A stretch of 51,902 nt of DNA from Gammaproteobacteria bacterium (lineage in GTDB: Bacteria > Pseudomonadota > Gammaproteobacteria > Arenicellales > Poriferihabitantaceae). Made by a program: the position numbers and the translations under genes. Every line of letters begins with the position of its first letter. Positions within the stretch are counted from its first letter, which is position 1. Of this stretch, positions 1 through 8,626 are shown piece by piece. The notes under the pieces are model-generated. The model was not told the origin of the DNA and made no database searches. It saw only the letters and a program-made list of their open reading frames with translations. Location of the stretch: contig VYFG01000083.1 in the NCBI GenBank assembly GCA_009842505.1, positions 1 through 51,902 on the forward strand. Direction: 5' to 3'.

Positions 1-202
1 CACCCTTCTCGATCAATGACCCTCCCTCGATCACCCTGGTGCGCCCACCGCCGCCATTGGGATGCTGCCAGCTGTCCTCCCGAACCCCCCCGCCGCCGTC
101 TGCCCGGGCAAGCTCATCGCAGATACGGTCCTGGAGGGAACGCAGGTAGGTTAATACCGCTTCCGTATCCGGTTTCTCCGACTTGCTCACGGGATCGCTC
201 AT
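1..202 (-). CDS. hemF: Oxygen-dependent coproporphyrinogen III oxidase, N-terminal part (cut by window edge)
   Basis: HemF converts coproporphyrinogen III to protoporphyrinogen IX in the cytosol, using O2, in haem synthesis. Only the first 67 codons lie in the window. The translation begins [12 protein letters not shown] and carries the family's N-terminal pattern: a helix with LQDRIC, then REDSW, the glycine run GGGGRTRV and the IEKG that precedes the conserved GVNFS segment, which is off the edge. The ATG overlaps the TGA of tsaC by four bases (ATGA), so translational coupling is likely. The order tsaC-hemF is common in gammaproteobacteria. The identification rests on this short N-terminus but the pattern is distinctive. 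Confidence 0.88.
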   Translation of the reverse strand, partial: MSDPVSKSEKPDTEAVLTYLRSLQDRICDELARADGGGGVREDSWQHPNGGGGRTRVIEGGSLIEKG

Positions 203-762
203 GATCGCAGCACCTCCCCCGAGACGGCATCTATGATGGTCGAGGGCCGCGCAGCCCGACCGATGCCGGCATCGACGACTAGGTCCACACTGTCGCCGAA
301 CACTCTGGCAACCCTGTCTGCACTTCTCAGCGGCACCTGTCCGGCAATGTTGGCACTGGTGGAAACCAGCGCCATGGAGGCACCTTGACAGAGTTCGGCA
401 GCCGGCGGATGCGAGGTGATGCGTACCGCAATGGAATGATGTGCTCCCCGGATCAGTCGCGGGACGGTTTTCGATGCCGGACATACCCAACTGACCGGCC
501 CCGGCTGCGGGCAATGCATCTTGTCGAGCAGGGACTGGTCACGCGTCATCAGGTAAGGCAACAGCCGTTCGATCCGGTCGGAAATCAGTATCAGCCCCTT
601 GTCCCAGCTTCTTTTCTTCATCGCCAGGATACGCCGGACAGCTGCCGTGTTGCGCGGGTCACAGCCAAGTCCGAAGCAAGCTTCGGTGGGATAGGCGACA
701 ACCCCGCCGGCACGCAATATCCTCACCGCCTCCCCGACGGAGCCGAGGACACTACTGCGCAT
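199..762 (-). CDS. tsaC: Threonylcarbamoyl-AMP synthase TsaC (YrdC/Sua5 family)
   Basis: TsaC makes threonylcarbamoyl-AMP from threonine, bicarbonate and ATP. This is the first step of t6A37 modification of ANN-decoding tRNAs. The protein has 187 residues, close to the 190 of E. coli TsaC, so it is the short form without the Sua5 C-terminal domain. Visible motifs are [13 protein letters not shown] near residue 25, [10 protein letters not shown] near 50, [10 protein letters not shown] (a variant of PGPvTwilPA), [10 protein letters not shown] and STSANIAG. The ATG lies inside the end of purD (11-base overlap) and the stop overlaps hemF, so the gene is the middle of a tightly coupled purD-tsaC-hemF run. 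Confidence 0.93.
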   Translation of the reverse strand: MRSSVLGSVGEAVRILRAGGVVAYPTEACFGLGCDPRNTAAVRRILAMKKRSWDKGLILISDRIERLLPYLMTRDQSLLDKMHCPQPGPVSWVCPASKTVPRLIRGAHHSIAVRITSHPPAAELCQGASMALVSTSANIAGQVPLRSADRVARVFGDSVDLVVDAGIGRAARPSTIIDAVSGEVLRS

Positions 763-2059
763 CGCCGCTCCCGGTCATATCCCGCTCCCGCCCGATCGCA
801 CGGTAGCCGATGTCCCTGCGGCACCACGAGCCCTCCCAGTGGATCTGCCCGGCGCCACGGTATGCGAGTGCCTGCGCTGCTGCCACGCTGCTGCCGAACG
901 CCGTCACACATAGTACCCGTCCCCCGTCCGTGACGACCCGGCCATCCGTGCAGGCAGTGCCGGCATGAAAGACCTTGACTCCGTCGGGCACATCGCCCAG
1001 ACCATGAATTTCCCTGCCCTTGGCACAGTCTCCCGGATAGCCCTCCGCTGCCATGACCACTCCAAGGCAGGCACGGGGGTCCCAGTTAGCCCTTTCCCCT
1101 CCCAGGCTGCCATGCACCGTCGCCAGGCAATGCACGGCGAAGTCCGAGCGCAGGCGGCTCAGGACCGGTTGCGCCTCCGGGTCGCCGAACCGGCAGTTGA
1201 ACTCGATCACCCGTAAGGAACGATCTTCACCGATCATTAGCCCGGCATAGAGAAAACCGGTATAGGTTGTGCCTTCATCCGCCATGCCCCTGACCACGGG
1301 CCGGATAACTTCACCGAGTATCCGTTCCGCCAGTGCGTCGTCCACCACCGGCGCCGGGGAGTAGGACCCCATGCCGCCGGTATTCGGGCCGAGGTCGCCA
1401 TCATGGGCTGCCTTGTGGTCCTGGCTGGATGCCATGGGCAGGATGTCCTTGCCGTCCACCATGCAGATGAAGCTGGCCTCCTCTCCCTGCAGGAACTCCT
1501 CGATGACAACCCTGCGCCCGGCCTGTCCGAACTGGATGCCGGACAGCATGCCGTTGACGGCGGCAACGGCGGAATCCCGGTCGTGCGCAACCACCACACC
1601 CTTTCCGGCGGCCAGGCCGTCCGCCTTGATGACGACCGGCAAGTCCGCTTCGGCGACATGGGCAAGTGCCGGTTCCAGAGTCGTGAATTCTGCATGGTCC
1701 GCTGTCGGGATGCCGTTTCGAACCATGAATTCCTTGGCAAATGACTTGGACGCCTCAAGCCTTGCGGCCGCCGCCGTGGGCCCGAAACAGTGCAGGCCGG
1801 CGTCCCTGAACCGGTCGACGATGCCAGCTGCCAGGGGCAATTCCGGGCCCACCACGGTCAGGCCAATTCCGTTTTCGGCCGCGAATGCGACCAGGCCGTC
1901 AAAGTCCATCACGTTCAGGTTCACGTTGCTGACACCCTCCTCCCCAAGGGTTCCGGCATTTCCGGGTGCCACAAAGACCTGCCCGACGTTCGGGGAGGCC
2001 GCCAGCTTCCACGCCAGCGCGTGTTCCCTGCCACCGCTTCCGACAACCAGAACCTTCAT
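752..2059 (-). CDS. purD: Phosphoribosylamine--glycine ligase
   Basis: PurD (GAR synthetase) joins glycine to 5-phosphoribosylamine with ATP, the second step of de novo purine synthesis. The 435-residue product is slightly longer than E. coli PurD (about 429). The N-terminus reads MKVLVVGSGGREHALAWKL. The ATP-grasp core is seen as KADGLAAGKGVVVA near residue 145, GPNTGGMGSYSPAP near 225, and EFNCRFGDPEAQPVL near 285. The C-terminus has the usual RRDIGYRAI followed by about a dozen extra residues. purD lies downstream of purH but is separated from it by an unrelated membrane-protein gene that is not part of the usual purHD pair. Its end overlaps tsaC by 11 bases. Confidence 0.96.
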   Translation of the reverse strand: MKVLVVGSGGREHALAWKLAASPNVGQVFVAPGNAGTLGEEGVSNVNLNVMDFDGLVAFAAENGIGLTVVGPELPLAAGIVDRFRDAGLHCFGPTAAAARLEASKSFAKEFMVRNGIPTADHAEFTTLEPALAHVAEADLPVVIKADGLAAGKGVVVAHDRDSAVAAVNGMLSGIQFGQAGRRVVIEEFLQGEEASFICMVDGKDILPMASSQDHKAAHDGDLGPNTGGMGSYSPAPVVDDALAERILGEVIRPVVRGMADEGTTYTGFLYAGLMIGEDRSLRVIEFNCRFGDPEAQPVLSRLRSDFAVHCLATVHGSLGGERANWDPRACLGVVMAAEGYPGDCAKGREIHGLGDVPDGVKVFHAGTACTDGRVVTDGGRVLCVTAFGSSVAAAQALAYRGAGQIHWEGSWCRRDIGYRAIGRERDMTGSGDAQ

Positions 2060-2072
2060 TGGTACCGGCCGT

Positions 2073-3389
2073 TCAGTAGTTCACCTTATGGAGAACATCG
2101 TCATCGGTTCCGGCGTACCCATCCGGTCCGGGCGACATGAAGACAACGTTGTCCGGTTCACGATCCACGACGATGGGATTTCCCCAGGCATCGAGGATCT
2201 CCTTGTTGTCGAGTTTGGCGACCAGTCCGTTGAGTGTTTCCTGGACCAGTTCGTCATTGCCAGCGGCCACCACGACCTTGAGCCCGGTCGCCATGGTGGA
2301 AAGTACCCGCGAGGTTCTTGCCAGCGGTGATGTCGGTTCCCCGATAGATTCCACAACCGTCCCATCGCCGCGTACCTGCTCAAGATGGGATGCACCGACA
2401 GAACGGGAGCCGAAACGCTCCTCGTACTGTCCGACCAGGTGATTCACCATCATGTTGCTGGAAAATGCGGAGAATCCGAATGAAGCGGCGAGACCGATCC
2501 AGAAGGCGTTCTTGCTGACGCCGCCTTTCCGTCCCAGGTACTGCAGGCGTTCCTTTCCCGAGTATTGCAGTCGCGCCAGCCGCATGTGGTTGCCGAAATT
2601 GCGGAAATACAGGTAATTGGCGGCTACCGGCCAAAGTAGCGAATAGATCACCCAGACGGCAGGCACGGAGGTGATGAACACCAGGGCGATGGCGCCAGCC
2701 AGGTGCAACCCGGCCCACAGCCACATCTTCCGGTACAGGGCCCAGAAAAAAAAGAAGAAAAATGCCGGCCAATTCCAGCTCGGGCGGAATCTGGGTTGTT
2801 GGATCGTACCCATCCGGGAGAACTGGGCCGCGTAATATTCCGCATTGGGTCCAACGTAGCGCGCCAGTTCCGCGCGAGTGAAGCCATCCGGGTCCCGTTC
2901 AGCCTCGTCAGATTCTGCCGAATCTCCGGAAGGCTCTCCGGCCCCTTCCGCCTCGTCTTCCCACAGCTGACCGCCGCCGCTTTCGTCCTGTACAAAGCTG
3001 TAGCCACAATACAGGCAGATGACCCACTCGCTGTCGCATTGCTGCTGGCACCCCGGACAGATGATGGAATGGCGACGATCGTCCTCCCGGCCCTCGGCGG
3101 GATGCGTGTCATCGATACCGCTATCGCCGGACACGACCGAAGGCTCCGGTTCCTGCACCGGGACTACCCTGCACCTGGCGCCGGCGTCGCGTATTGCACG
3201 GCAGATCTTTTCCGCTTCGTCTTCGGGATACTCCTTCTTGAGGGACACCTCTTTTCCCGACAACAGTTTCTCCATGGTGGGCGGGCGGGAATGGAAGAGT
3301 TCGCTCAAGGCGCGAATGACCTGCTCACGATCCTCGTTCGGCAGTATCGATCCCTCCAGTACCACCTTGAATTTTTCCGATTCACCCAT
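2073..3389 (-). CDS. Composite zinc-ribbon / DUF2628-like membrane protein with a pseudopilin-G-like tail; function unknown
   Basis: A 438-residue protein of unknown function lying between purH and purD. Residues 5-78 resemble a small N-terminal domain (V-L-x-G, L-F, L-L-S-G-K, A-x-K-I) that I recall in other gammaproteobacterial membrane proteins. Residues 111-128 form a zinc ribbon (CPGC and CLYC). Residues 140-170 are acidic. Residues 205-262 look like DUF2628: [17 protein letters not shown] and two hydrophobic segments, with another at about 296-314. The tail (375-438) has DAWGNPI and [11 protein letters not shown], as in the C-terminus of type II secretion pseudopilin G. The six phenylalanines are encoded across a run of eight T, a possible slippage site. 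The ATG is 15 bases after the purH stop and the stop is 13 bases before purD, so it is probably co-transcribed. Domain names are from memory; the role is not known. Confidence 0.75.
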   Translation of the reverse strand: MGESEKFKVVLEGSILPNEDREQVIRALSELFHSRPPTMEKLLSGKEVSLKKEYPEDEAEKICRAIRDAGARCRVVPVQEPEPSVVSGDSGIDDTHPAEGREDDRRHSIICPGCQQQCDSEWVICLYCGYSFVQDESGGGQLWEDEAEGAGEPSGDSAESDEAERDPDGFTRAELARYVGPNAEYYAAQFSRMGTIQQPRFRPSWNWPAFFFFFFWALYRKMWLWAGLHLAGAIALVFITSVPAVWVIYSLLWPVAANYLYFRNFGNHMRLARLQYSGKERLQYLGRKGGVSKNAFWIGLAASFGFSAFSSNMMVNHLVGQYEERFGSRSVGASHLEQVRGDGTVVESIGEPTSPLARTSRVLSTMATGLKVVVAAGNDELVQETLNGLVAKLDNKEILDAWGNPIVVDREPDNVVFMSPGPDGYAGTDDDVLHKVNY

Positions 3390-3404
3390 GAACCATGACC
3401 CTGT

Positions 3405-4979
3405 TCAGTGCCTGAAATGCCGGGTGCCCGTGAATACCATGGCAATTCCGTATTCGTCGGCAGCCTGGATCACTTCCTCATCGCGCAACGAACCACCAGG
3501 CTGGATGACCGCGGTGATTCCCGCTGCAGCCGCATTGTCGAGCCCATCCCGAAACGGGAAGAACGCATCGGACGCCATGACCGCCCCGTGCACCTCGAAT
3601 CCGGCGTGTTCCGCCTTGATTCCAGCGATTCGTGAAGAGTTGACGCGGCTCATCTGGCCCGCGCCAATACCGATAGTCATGCCATCCCTGGCATAGACGA
3701 TCGCATTCGACTTGACCATTTTCGCCACCCGCCAGGCGAATTGAAGATCCGCCATCTCTCTTTCATCCGCGATCCTCCGACTGACCACCCGCACCGATTC
3801 GCTGAGTTGCCAGTCCGACTCCTGCACAAGAAGCCCCCCGGTTACCCGCTTGAAATCCATCGACACGGACGACGGTGTCCACTGGCCGCAGGCGAGAACC
3901 CTGACATTCTCCCTACCGGCCATTGCCCTGGCGGCATTTTCCGACACGCCCGGCGCCACGATCACTTCGACAAACTGGCGTTCGAGTATTTCGGCCGCGG
4001 TTTCCTCATCGAGTTCACGATTGAATGCGATGATGCCGCCGAATGCGGATTCCGGGTCGGTCGCGAAGGCTCTCCTGTACGCCTGCAGCAGGCTGCCGTC
4101 CAGGGCGACGCCGCATGGATTGGCATGCTTGACAATGACACATGCCGGGGATTCGTCGAACTGCCGGACGCATTCAAGGGCCGCGTCGGCATCGGCTATG
4201 TTGTTGTATGACAGTGCCTTGCCCTGCAGCTTGCGGGCCCTCGACACGCTCCCGTCCGGCGCATCAGGCGTCACATAGAATGCGGCTTTTTGGTGGGGAT
4301 TCTCCCCATAGCGCATCCGATGGTCGAGGTGCCATTGCATGTTCAGGGTACGTGGAAATCCGTTTTCCGAAATGTCGCCGGCGCAGCGGCTCCCCAGGAA
4401 ATTCGCGATGGCGCCGTCATAGCGAGCAGTATGCTCAAAGGCCTTTGCCGCCAGATCAAACCGTGTCTCGGAATCCACGGCGCCATGGTTCGCCGTCATG
4501 GAGTCAAGCACCCGGCCATGGTCGGCAGCATCCACGACCACGGTCACATGGGCATGGTTTTTCGCTGCCGCCCTGAGCATCGCGGGGCCGCCGATATCGA
4601 TATTCTCAATGGCCTGGGACAGCGGACAGTCTGGATCGGCCACGGTGGATTCAAACGGGTACAGGTTGACCGCGACGAGATCGATCGGAGATATGCCATG
4701 CTCCCGCATCACCGAGTCATCCTGTCCCCTGCGCCCCAGAATGCCGCCATGGATGACCGGATGAAGGGTCTTTACCCGACCGTCCATGATTTCACCAAAT
4801 CCGGTGTGCTCACTGACCTCCCGCACCGGAATTCCGGCTTCCCTGAGCAATGTGGCGGTTCCGCCAGTGGAAAGGATCGTAATGTGGCGTTCGTGAAGCG
4901 CCCCGGCGAATTCCAGAATTCCGGTCTTGTCAGAAACACTGATCAGCGCAGTCCCAATCGGGTGCGGCAATGTAGTCAA
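3405..4979 (-). CDS. purH: Bifunctional AICAR formyltransferase / IMP cyclohydrolase
   Basis: PurH catalyses the last two steps of de novo IMP synthesis: formyl transfer from 10-formyl-THF to AICAR, then ring closure. It has 524 residues (E. coli 529). The N-terminal MGS-like cyclohydrolase domain opens with [11 protein letters not shown] and ILSTGGTA. The transformylase half carries [13 protein letters not shown] near residue 225, [15 protein letters not shown] and the catalytic KHANPCGVA near 285, and ends [10 protein letters not shown]. fis ends two bases upstream, a nearly invariant gammaproteobacterial arrangement (fis-purH). It begins the purine part of the long minus-strand operon. Confidence 0.97.
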   Translation of the reverse strand: MTTLPHPIGTALISVSDKTGILEFAGALHERHITILSTGGTATLLREAGIPVREVSEHTGFGEIMDGRVKTLHPVIHGGILGRRGQDDSVMREHGISPIDLVAVNLYPFESTVADPDCPLSQAIENIDIGGPAMLRAAAKNHAHVTVVVDAADHGRVLDSMTANHGAVDSETRFDLAAKAFEHTARYDGAIANFLGSRCAGDISENGFPRTLNMQWHLDHRMRYGENPHQKAAFYVTPDAPDGSVSRARKLQGKALSYNNIADADAALECVRQFDESPACVIVKHANPCGVALDGSLLQAYRRAFATDPESAFGGIIAFNRELDEETAAEILERQFVEVIVAPGVSENAARAMAGRENVRVLACGQWTPSSVSMDFKRVTGGLLVQESDWQLSESVRVVSRRIADEREMADLQFAWRVAKMVKSNAIVYARDGMTIGIGAGQMSRVNSSRIAGIKAEHAGFEVHGAVMASDAFFPFRDGLDNAAAAGITAVIQPGGSLRDEEVIQAADEYGIAMVFTGTRHFRH

Positions 4980-4981
4980 GT

Positions 4982-5269
4982 CTACGCCTCTTTGCCGATA
5001 TTGTAGACGCCGAGCTTCTTGCGCAGCGTGTTGCGGTTGATTCCGAGCATACGGGACGCCTTGCTCTGGTTGTTGTTGCTGTGCTTCATGATGACCTCCA
5101 GCAGCGGTTTTTCAACCTGCTGCAGCACCATTTCGTACATTCGGTTTGCCTCCTCGCCATTCAGATCCTTCAGATAGCGCTTGACGGACTTTCGCACACA
5201 TACCGCCAGCTTCCCACCTTGTTCGGATTGTTTCTTGCCGGATTGTTCGGTGCTGGTTTGTTTCTCCAC
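4982..5269 (-). CDS. fis: Fis nucleoid-associated DNA-binding protein
   Basis: Fis is a dimeric nucleoid protein that bends DNA and activates rRNA and tRNA promoters. The 95-residue protein has the family C-terminal helix-turn-helix: [21 protein letters not shown] at about residues 65-86, ending KLGVYNIG. The N-terminal 20 residues ([20 protein letters not shown]) are polar and longer than usual. The start must be GTG: the reading frame is closed by a TGA only four codons upstream, and no ATG occurs in frame. In most gammaproteobacteria fis is the second gene of dusB-fis. Here the preceding 80-codon frame looks like a dusB relic, so fis expression must come from the upstream operon or from a promoter that I did not identify. 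Confidence 0.93.
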   Translation of the reverse strand: MEKQTSTEQSGKKQSEQGGKLAVCVRKSVKRYLKDLNGEEANRMYEMVLQQVEKPLLEVIMKHSNNNQSKASRMLGINRNTLRKKLGVYNIGKEA

Positions 5270-5282
5270 GGCACTGTCTCAT

Positions 5283-5522
5283 TCATGGTTTCCTGTTGAT
5301 GCCGGAAATCTCCGACAGCAGAACCACCTGCCCGACGAGGCAGTCAGTCAGGCTTGTATCGTTCCGGGTTGACCCAGAATCCAGGAGCGGAACAGGTTGC
5401 CATTTTATCTGTTTTCTGACGATCCGGACACCCTGACTAGGCCCCGACCAGCCCTGGCCGGCGATGAAAGTCTCGTGGACCAGGGCCCGGATGGGCCGTG
5501 GGAGGGCCATCCGATGGAACAC
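5283..5522 (-). pseudogene. dusB: Probable C-terminal remnant of tRNA-dihydrouridine synthase B (dusB)
   Basis: The 338-base gap between the DUF3426 gene and fis is where a ~330-codon dusB normally sits. One frame reads, near its middle, GVRIVRKQIKW. It compares well with the DusB C-terminal signature G-x-R-I-A-R-K-H-x-x-W (E. coli has GYRIARKHVSW). About 15 residues later LTDCLVGQVVLLSEI fits the weak family pattern before the terminal L-x-x-x-F. The usual Y after the tryptophan is lost. The frame opens only about 35 codons further upstream, and the flavin-binding N-terminus (LAPMAGVTD-type motif) is absent in all frames I read. It ends 13 bases before the fis GTG. I infer a large internal deletion leaving a decayed 3' end. 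The alternative is chance similarity in a non-coding fis leader. Confidence 0.5.
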
Positions 5523-5607
5523 ATCCGATGGAGTGGGTGCAGTGCCATCATCCGGGTGATTCCCGGCGTCGGGAAGCCGGAGGCGCTGTCCTTAGGTCGG
5601 GGGGCGG

Positions 5608-7638
5608 TCACGCAGCCGATTCAAGCACGATCTCCACGACGAAACCCACCGCCTTTTCATTGGGTTGAACCAGATCGAAATCCACCGACGCCAATTCGCC
5701 CGATTCGAGCAGATTCGGTTCATCGGTCCCGAGGTATGAATCCGGCGAGAATGTCCGCCGGCCGATGACCCTGCCGACACGATCGATCAGGGTCAACTGC
5801 AGATCCGGATAGGGTTGTGAAAACCCTGCCTGGTTGACCAGTTTGACTGTAATGTTCAGCGCTCCGGGTACATCGGGGTGAAGCTCCACGCGCGTGTGGG
5901 TGATGGAGAAACTGTAAGTATCCCGCCTTGCGGGCAGTTCACATGCCGCGACGCGGCAGAATAGGGACAGGTAGGGGCGGAAGCGTTCGTCCTGGGCATA
6001 CCGATCGACGAAATACGTGCGCACCTGCAGGCCCAGCAGGAACAGGAACCCAAGCGCCACGATGAACCACACGAGACCAGCAAGTGGATTCGGACGGTCG
6101 GCAATATAGGCATCCACGCCGTTCATGGAGATGTTGCTCTGGGCCGGACATCCCTTGTCCGGCGGGGCAGTTGCTTCCACCGGTTCAAAGGGATTGCGTT
6201 CCACCGTGTCGTCCGGGTCAATATTGAACCAGTTTCCGGCGACGGGCTCCGGGGTGATCTCGAGGTCGACCATTTTCTTCCCATCGGCAGGGGGCGGCGG
6301 GCGCACGAGTTCCGCGAGATCATTGTCCTGTGTCCCTGGTTCGGAAATTCGCTTGCCAGGTGCAGAAGGGCCGTCATCGTCCAAGGACGGGCCGTCGCTC
6401 ACGACGCCGTGATCCTGTGACGCTGCGTCATCCGCATCCACTTCAGGCAGGACAGGTGCCTTGTCCTGCCCATCCAGGTCCGCAGCTTCCCCATGGACAA
6501 AATGTGCAGGTTTGTCCGCACTGCTCCCGCCGGTCCAGACCGGATCGGCGGGCTCTCCCCCTTCCTCGACAGGAACAGACATGGCGGACTCAGCCGGATC
6601 CTCGCCGGCCGGAACCGTTTCATGACGGGTTCCCTGGTCCTTGTATTCTCGGACCGGGACGCCGACTCCATCGGTCAGGTGCTGCGCCATGTCCGGGTTG
6701 TCCCGCTCCATCCCGGCCGGCGGGACATCCGTCCCCGTTCCGGGCAGTACGGTCGGGGTGTACTGACCGGTCTCATTCGCAGCATCCCGGGAGATGCCGG
6801 ATGCGTCAGCACTGCTCCCGCTCCCGTCAGCTTCCGACGAGTCAGGGCCGGGTTCCGTATCCGTTTCATCAGGCACGGAGTGGGCCTGACCGAACCGTGC
6901 CCATGCGTCTCCATTCGACCCATCGACAGAATCCGGATCCTCGACATCCCTTGCCGGCACGTCGTCGTCCATGGACAGGTTCCGGTCTGTCTCCCGGTAG
7001 CCCTGCTCCGCCCGTAACGGCCCTTCTCCCGTATCCTCTTCGTCCGGATCAGCCGCGGTGGCCCGCACATTCCCGTTCATGCCGTCCGACCAAGCGGGAA
7101 CATCGGGGTTACTGCCACTATCTCCTCCGGCCCCGGCAGGCGCTCCACGGTCGCTTTCCGCGGAAACACCGACGTCCTCATCCGGCCTGTCTCCAATGCC
7201 CGGACCCGCCTTTTCCCGTTCCGGTCCGGTATCCGTGGGCCGATTGTGCGCCATTTCTGGATTCCCTTGAGCAGCCGATGCAGCCGGATATTCCCTGCCG
7301 GCAGCATCCGGGGCCGTCACCGGGCCAGGGGATTCGGCTGCATTGCCGCCGTTCCGATCCGCTTGGGAATCAGATGTGTCCGATCCATCCATGCCGGGAC
7401 CCGTGCGGCCGCCGGGAACAGCGCGTTCCACCCCGGATCTCGCTTCCCTCTTGTCCGGGGCAGACCTTTCAAGCGGTATGTAACGGCCGGGGCCATCCTG
7501 CACCACGAAATTCCGCGCTACATCGAACAACTTCCGGCAGGTACCGCAGCGTACTTCACCATTTCCCGTCCCGGATTCGGATACGCGGATGCTGAAAACC
7601 GTAAGACAGTACGGGCATCGGGTGTATTGCTTGTCCAC
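5608..7638 (-). CDS. Zinc-ribbon, single-pass membrane protein of the DUF3426 family with a giant disordered linker
   Basis: A 676-residue protein of unknown function. It starts with a zinc ribbon (CPYC at about residues 8-11 and CGTC about 20 residues later), the MJ0042-type finger that usually fronts DUF3426 proteins. Then follow roughly 460 residues of low-complexity sequence rich in D, E, G, P, S and T, probably disordered. One membrane segment lies at about 519-538 (LAGLVWFIVALGFLFLLGLQ). The last 135 residues form the DUF3426 domain (CRVAACELP, THTRVELHPDVPGALNI, FSPDSYLG, then FVVEIVLES). The GTG at 7638 is chosen because the zinc ribbon normally begins within a few residues of the start; the frame is open upstream into prmA. 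The family sits between prmA and dusB in many gammaproteobacteria. Here the linker is far longer than I would expect. Confidence 0.83.
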   Translation of the reverse strand: MDKQYTRCPYCLTVFSIRVSESGTGNGEVRCGTCRKLFDVARNFVVQDGPGRYIPLERSAPDKREARSGVERAVPGGRTGPGMDGSDTSDSQADRNGGNAAESPGPVTAPDAAGREYPAASAAQGNPEMAHNRPTDTGPEREKAGPGIGDRPDEDVGVSAESDRGAPAGAGGDSGSNPDVPAWSDGMNGNVRATAADPDEEDTGEGPLRAEQGYRETDRNLSMDDDVPARDVEDPDSVDGSNGDAWARFGQAHSVPDETDTEPGPDSSEADGSGSSADASGISRDAANETGQYTPTVLPGTGTDVPPAGMERDNPDMAQHLTDGVGVPVREYKDQGTRHETVPAGEDPAESAMSVPVEEGGEPADPVWTGGSSADKPAHFVHGEAADLDGQDKAPVLPEVDADDAASQDHGVVSDGPSLDDDGPSAPGKRISEPGTQDNDLAELVRPPPPADGKKMVDLEITPEPVAGNWFNIDPDDTVERNPFEPVEATAPPDKGCPAQSNISMNGVDAYIADRPNPLAGLVWFIVALGFLFLLGLQVRTYFVDRYAQDERFRPYLSLFCRVAACELPARRDTYSFSITHTRVELHPDVPGALNITVKLVNQAGFSQPYPDLQLTLIDRVGRVIGRRTFSPDSYLGTDEPNLLESGELASVDFDLVQPNEKAVGFVVEIVLESAA

Positions 7639-7702
7639 GGGTAATTTGCCGGTCAGTCTCGTTTCATTTTCAGATATTACCCGTGAATCGTCCAGTGAGC
7701 AT

Positions 7703-8626
7703 TCACGAACGGGAGGTCCCGGCCAAAAGTACCCAGCCGGACTGTTCCACGCGGGAAAACTCCAGCAATCCCCGGTATGCATCCTCCACCTCATCCGCCT
7801 GATGTGTCAGGAATCCGCTCAGCAGAAGCATGCCCTGTGGAGCGAGCAATGCGCACAGCCGATCCCGGAGGGTCAACAGGGTGCTGCCCAGGATATTGGC
7901 AACGACAACGTCCGCCGGGGTCATCCCGCTTGCATACGCCAGGTTCTCCGGCAGTACTGCGAGTATCCTCCCGGCACACTGGTTTACCCGGGCATTTTCA
8001 AGGCAGGCTACCAGTGCGCGGGGATCAAGGTCGGTCGCCACGGCATTGGCTGCCCCCAGCTTCAGTGCGGCAATGGCAAGGATGCCCGAACCACAGCCAT
8101 AGTCCAGAACACGTTTCCCGGAGAGTTCCAGCCTGTCCATGTACTCGAGACACATCCGGGTGGTCGGATGCGTCCCGGTGCCGAAAGCAAGTCCGGGATC
8201 GATGACGAGATTCACGGCACCGGGATCCGGTGGCGCCAGCCAGCTCGGCACAACCCAAAGGCCCGGAGCAATCCTTTGCGGGACGAACATGTCAAGCCAC
8301 GCCCTTTCCCAATCCCGATCCTTCAGGGATGAAAACCTGACCGGATGACCGGGCAACGTCCGGGCCAGGCTCTCTTCCAAGTTCGGAACGTCGGTTTCAG
8401 GTCCAAACAGTGCGACCAGGTTCTGCCGCAGCCACCGGGGTTCGTCCGGGAACGCTTCGTCGTAGGTATCCTCATCATCCGCGCTGCGGATGCTGACCGA
8501 GAGGGCGCCGAGTCCATCCAGGGCGCCGATCGCCCGTTCCGCTTCCTCCTTGTCCAGGTTCAGGGAAACCTGCAGAAATTCCGTCTCCGGCTTCCCTGCA
8601 GATGGTCGACAGAGTTGCCCGCTCAT
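7703..8626 (-). CDS. prmA: Ribosomal protein L11 methyltransferase
   Basis: PrmA trimethylates lysines and the N-terminus of ribosomal protein L11 using S-adenosylmethionine. The 307-residue protein is a little longer than E. coli PrmA (293) because of an N-terminal stretch and a longer inter-domain region. The catalytic Rossmann domain shows [21 protein letters not shown] near residue 145, the SAM loop [19 protein letters not shown] near 180, and the substrate-binding [13 protein letters not shown] near 240. The ATG overlaps the end of accC by four bases, so accC-prmA are translationally coupled. An internal start nearer the conserved N-terminal domain (EFLQVSLNL) is possible. Confidence 0.95.
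   Translation of the reverse strand: MSGQLCRPSAGKPETEFLQVSLNLDKEEAERAIGALDGLGALSVSIRSADDEDTYDEAFPDEPRWLRQNLVALFGPETDVPNLEESLARTLPGHPVRFSSLKDRDWERAWLDMFVPQRIAPGLWVVPSWLAPPDPGAVNLVIDPGLAFGTGTHPTTRMCLEYMDRLELSGKRVLDYGCGSGILAIAALKLGAANAVATDLDPRALVACLENARVNQCAGRILAVLPENLAYASGMTPADVVVANILGSTLLTLRDRLCALLAPQGMLLLSGFLTHQADEVEDAYRGLLEFSRVEQSGWVLLAGTSRS

Noticed and set aside
6330..7595. A 421-codon open frame on the plus strand, rich in Pro, Arg and His
   Set aside because: It is antisense to the low-complexity linker of the DUF3426 gene. The composition follows from the biased codons on the other strand, and there is no recognisable domain or ribosome site.
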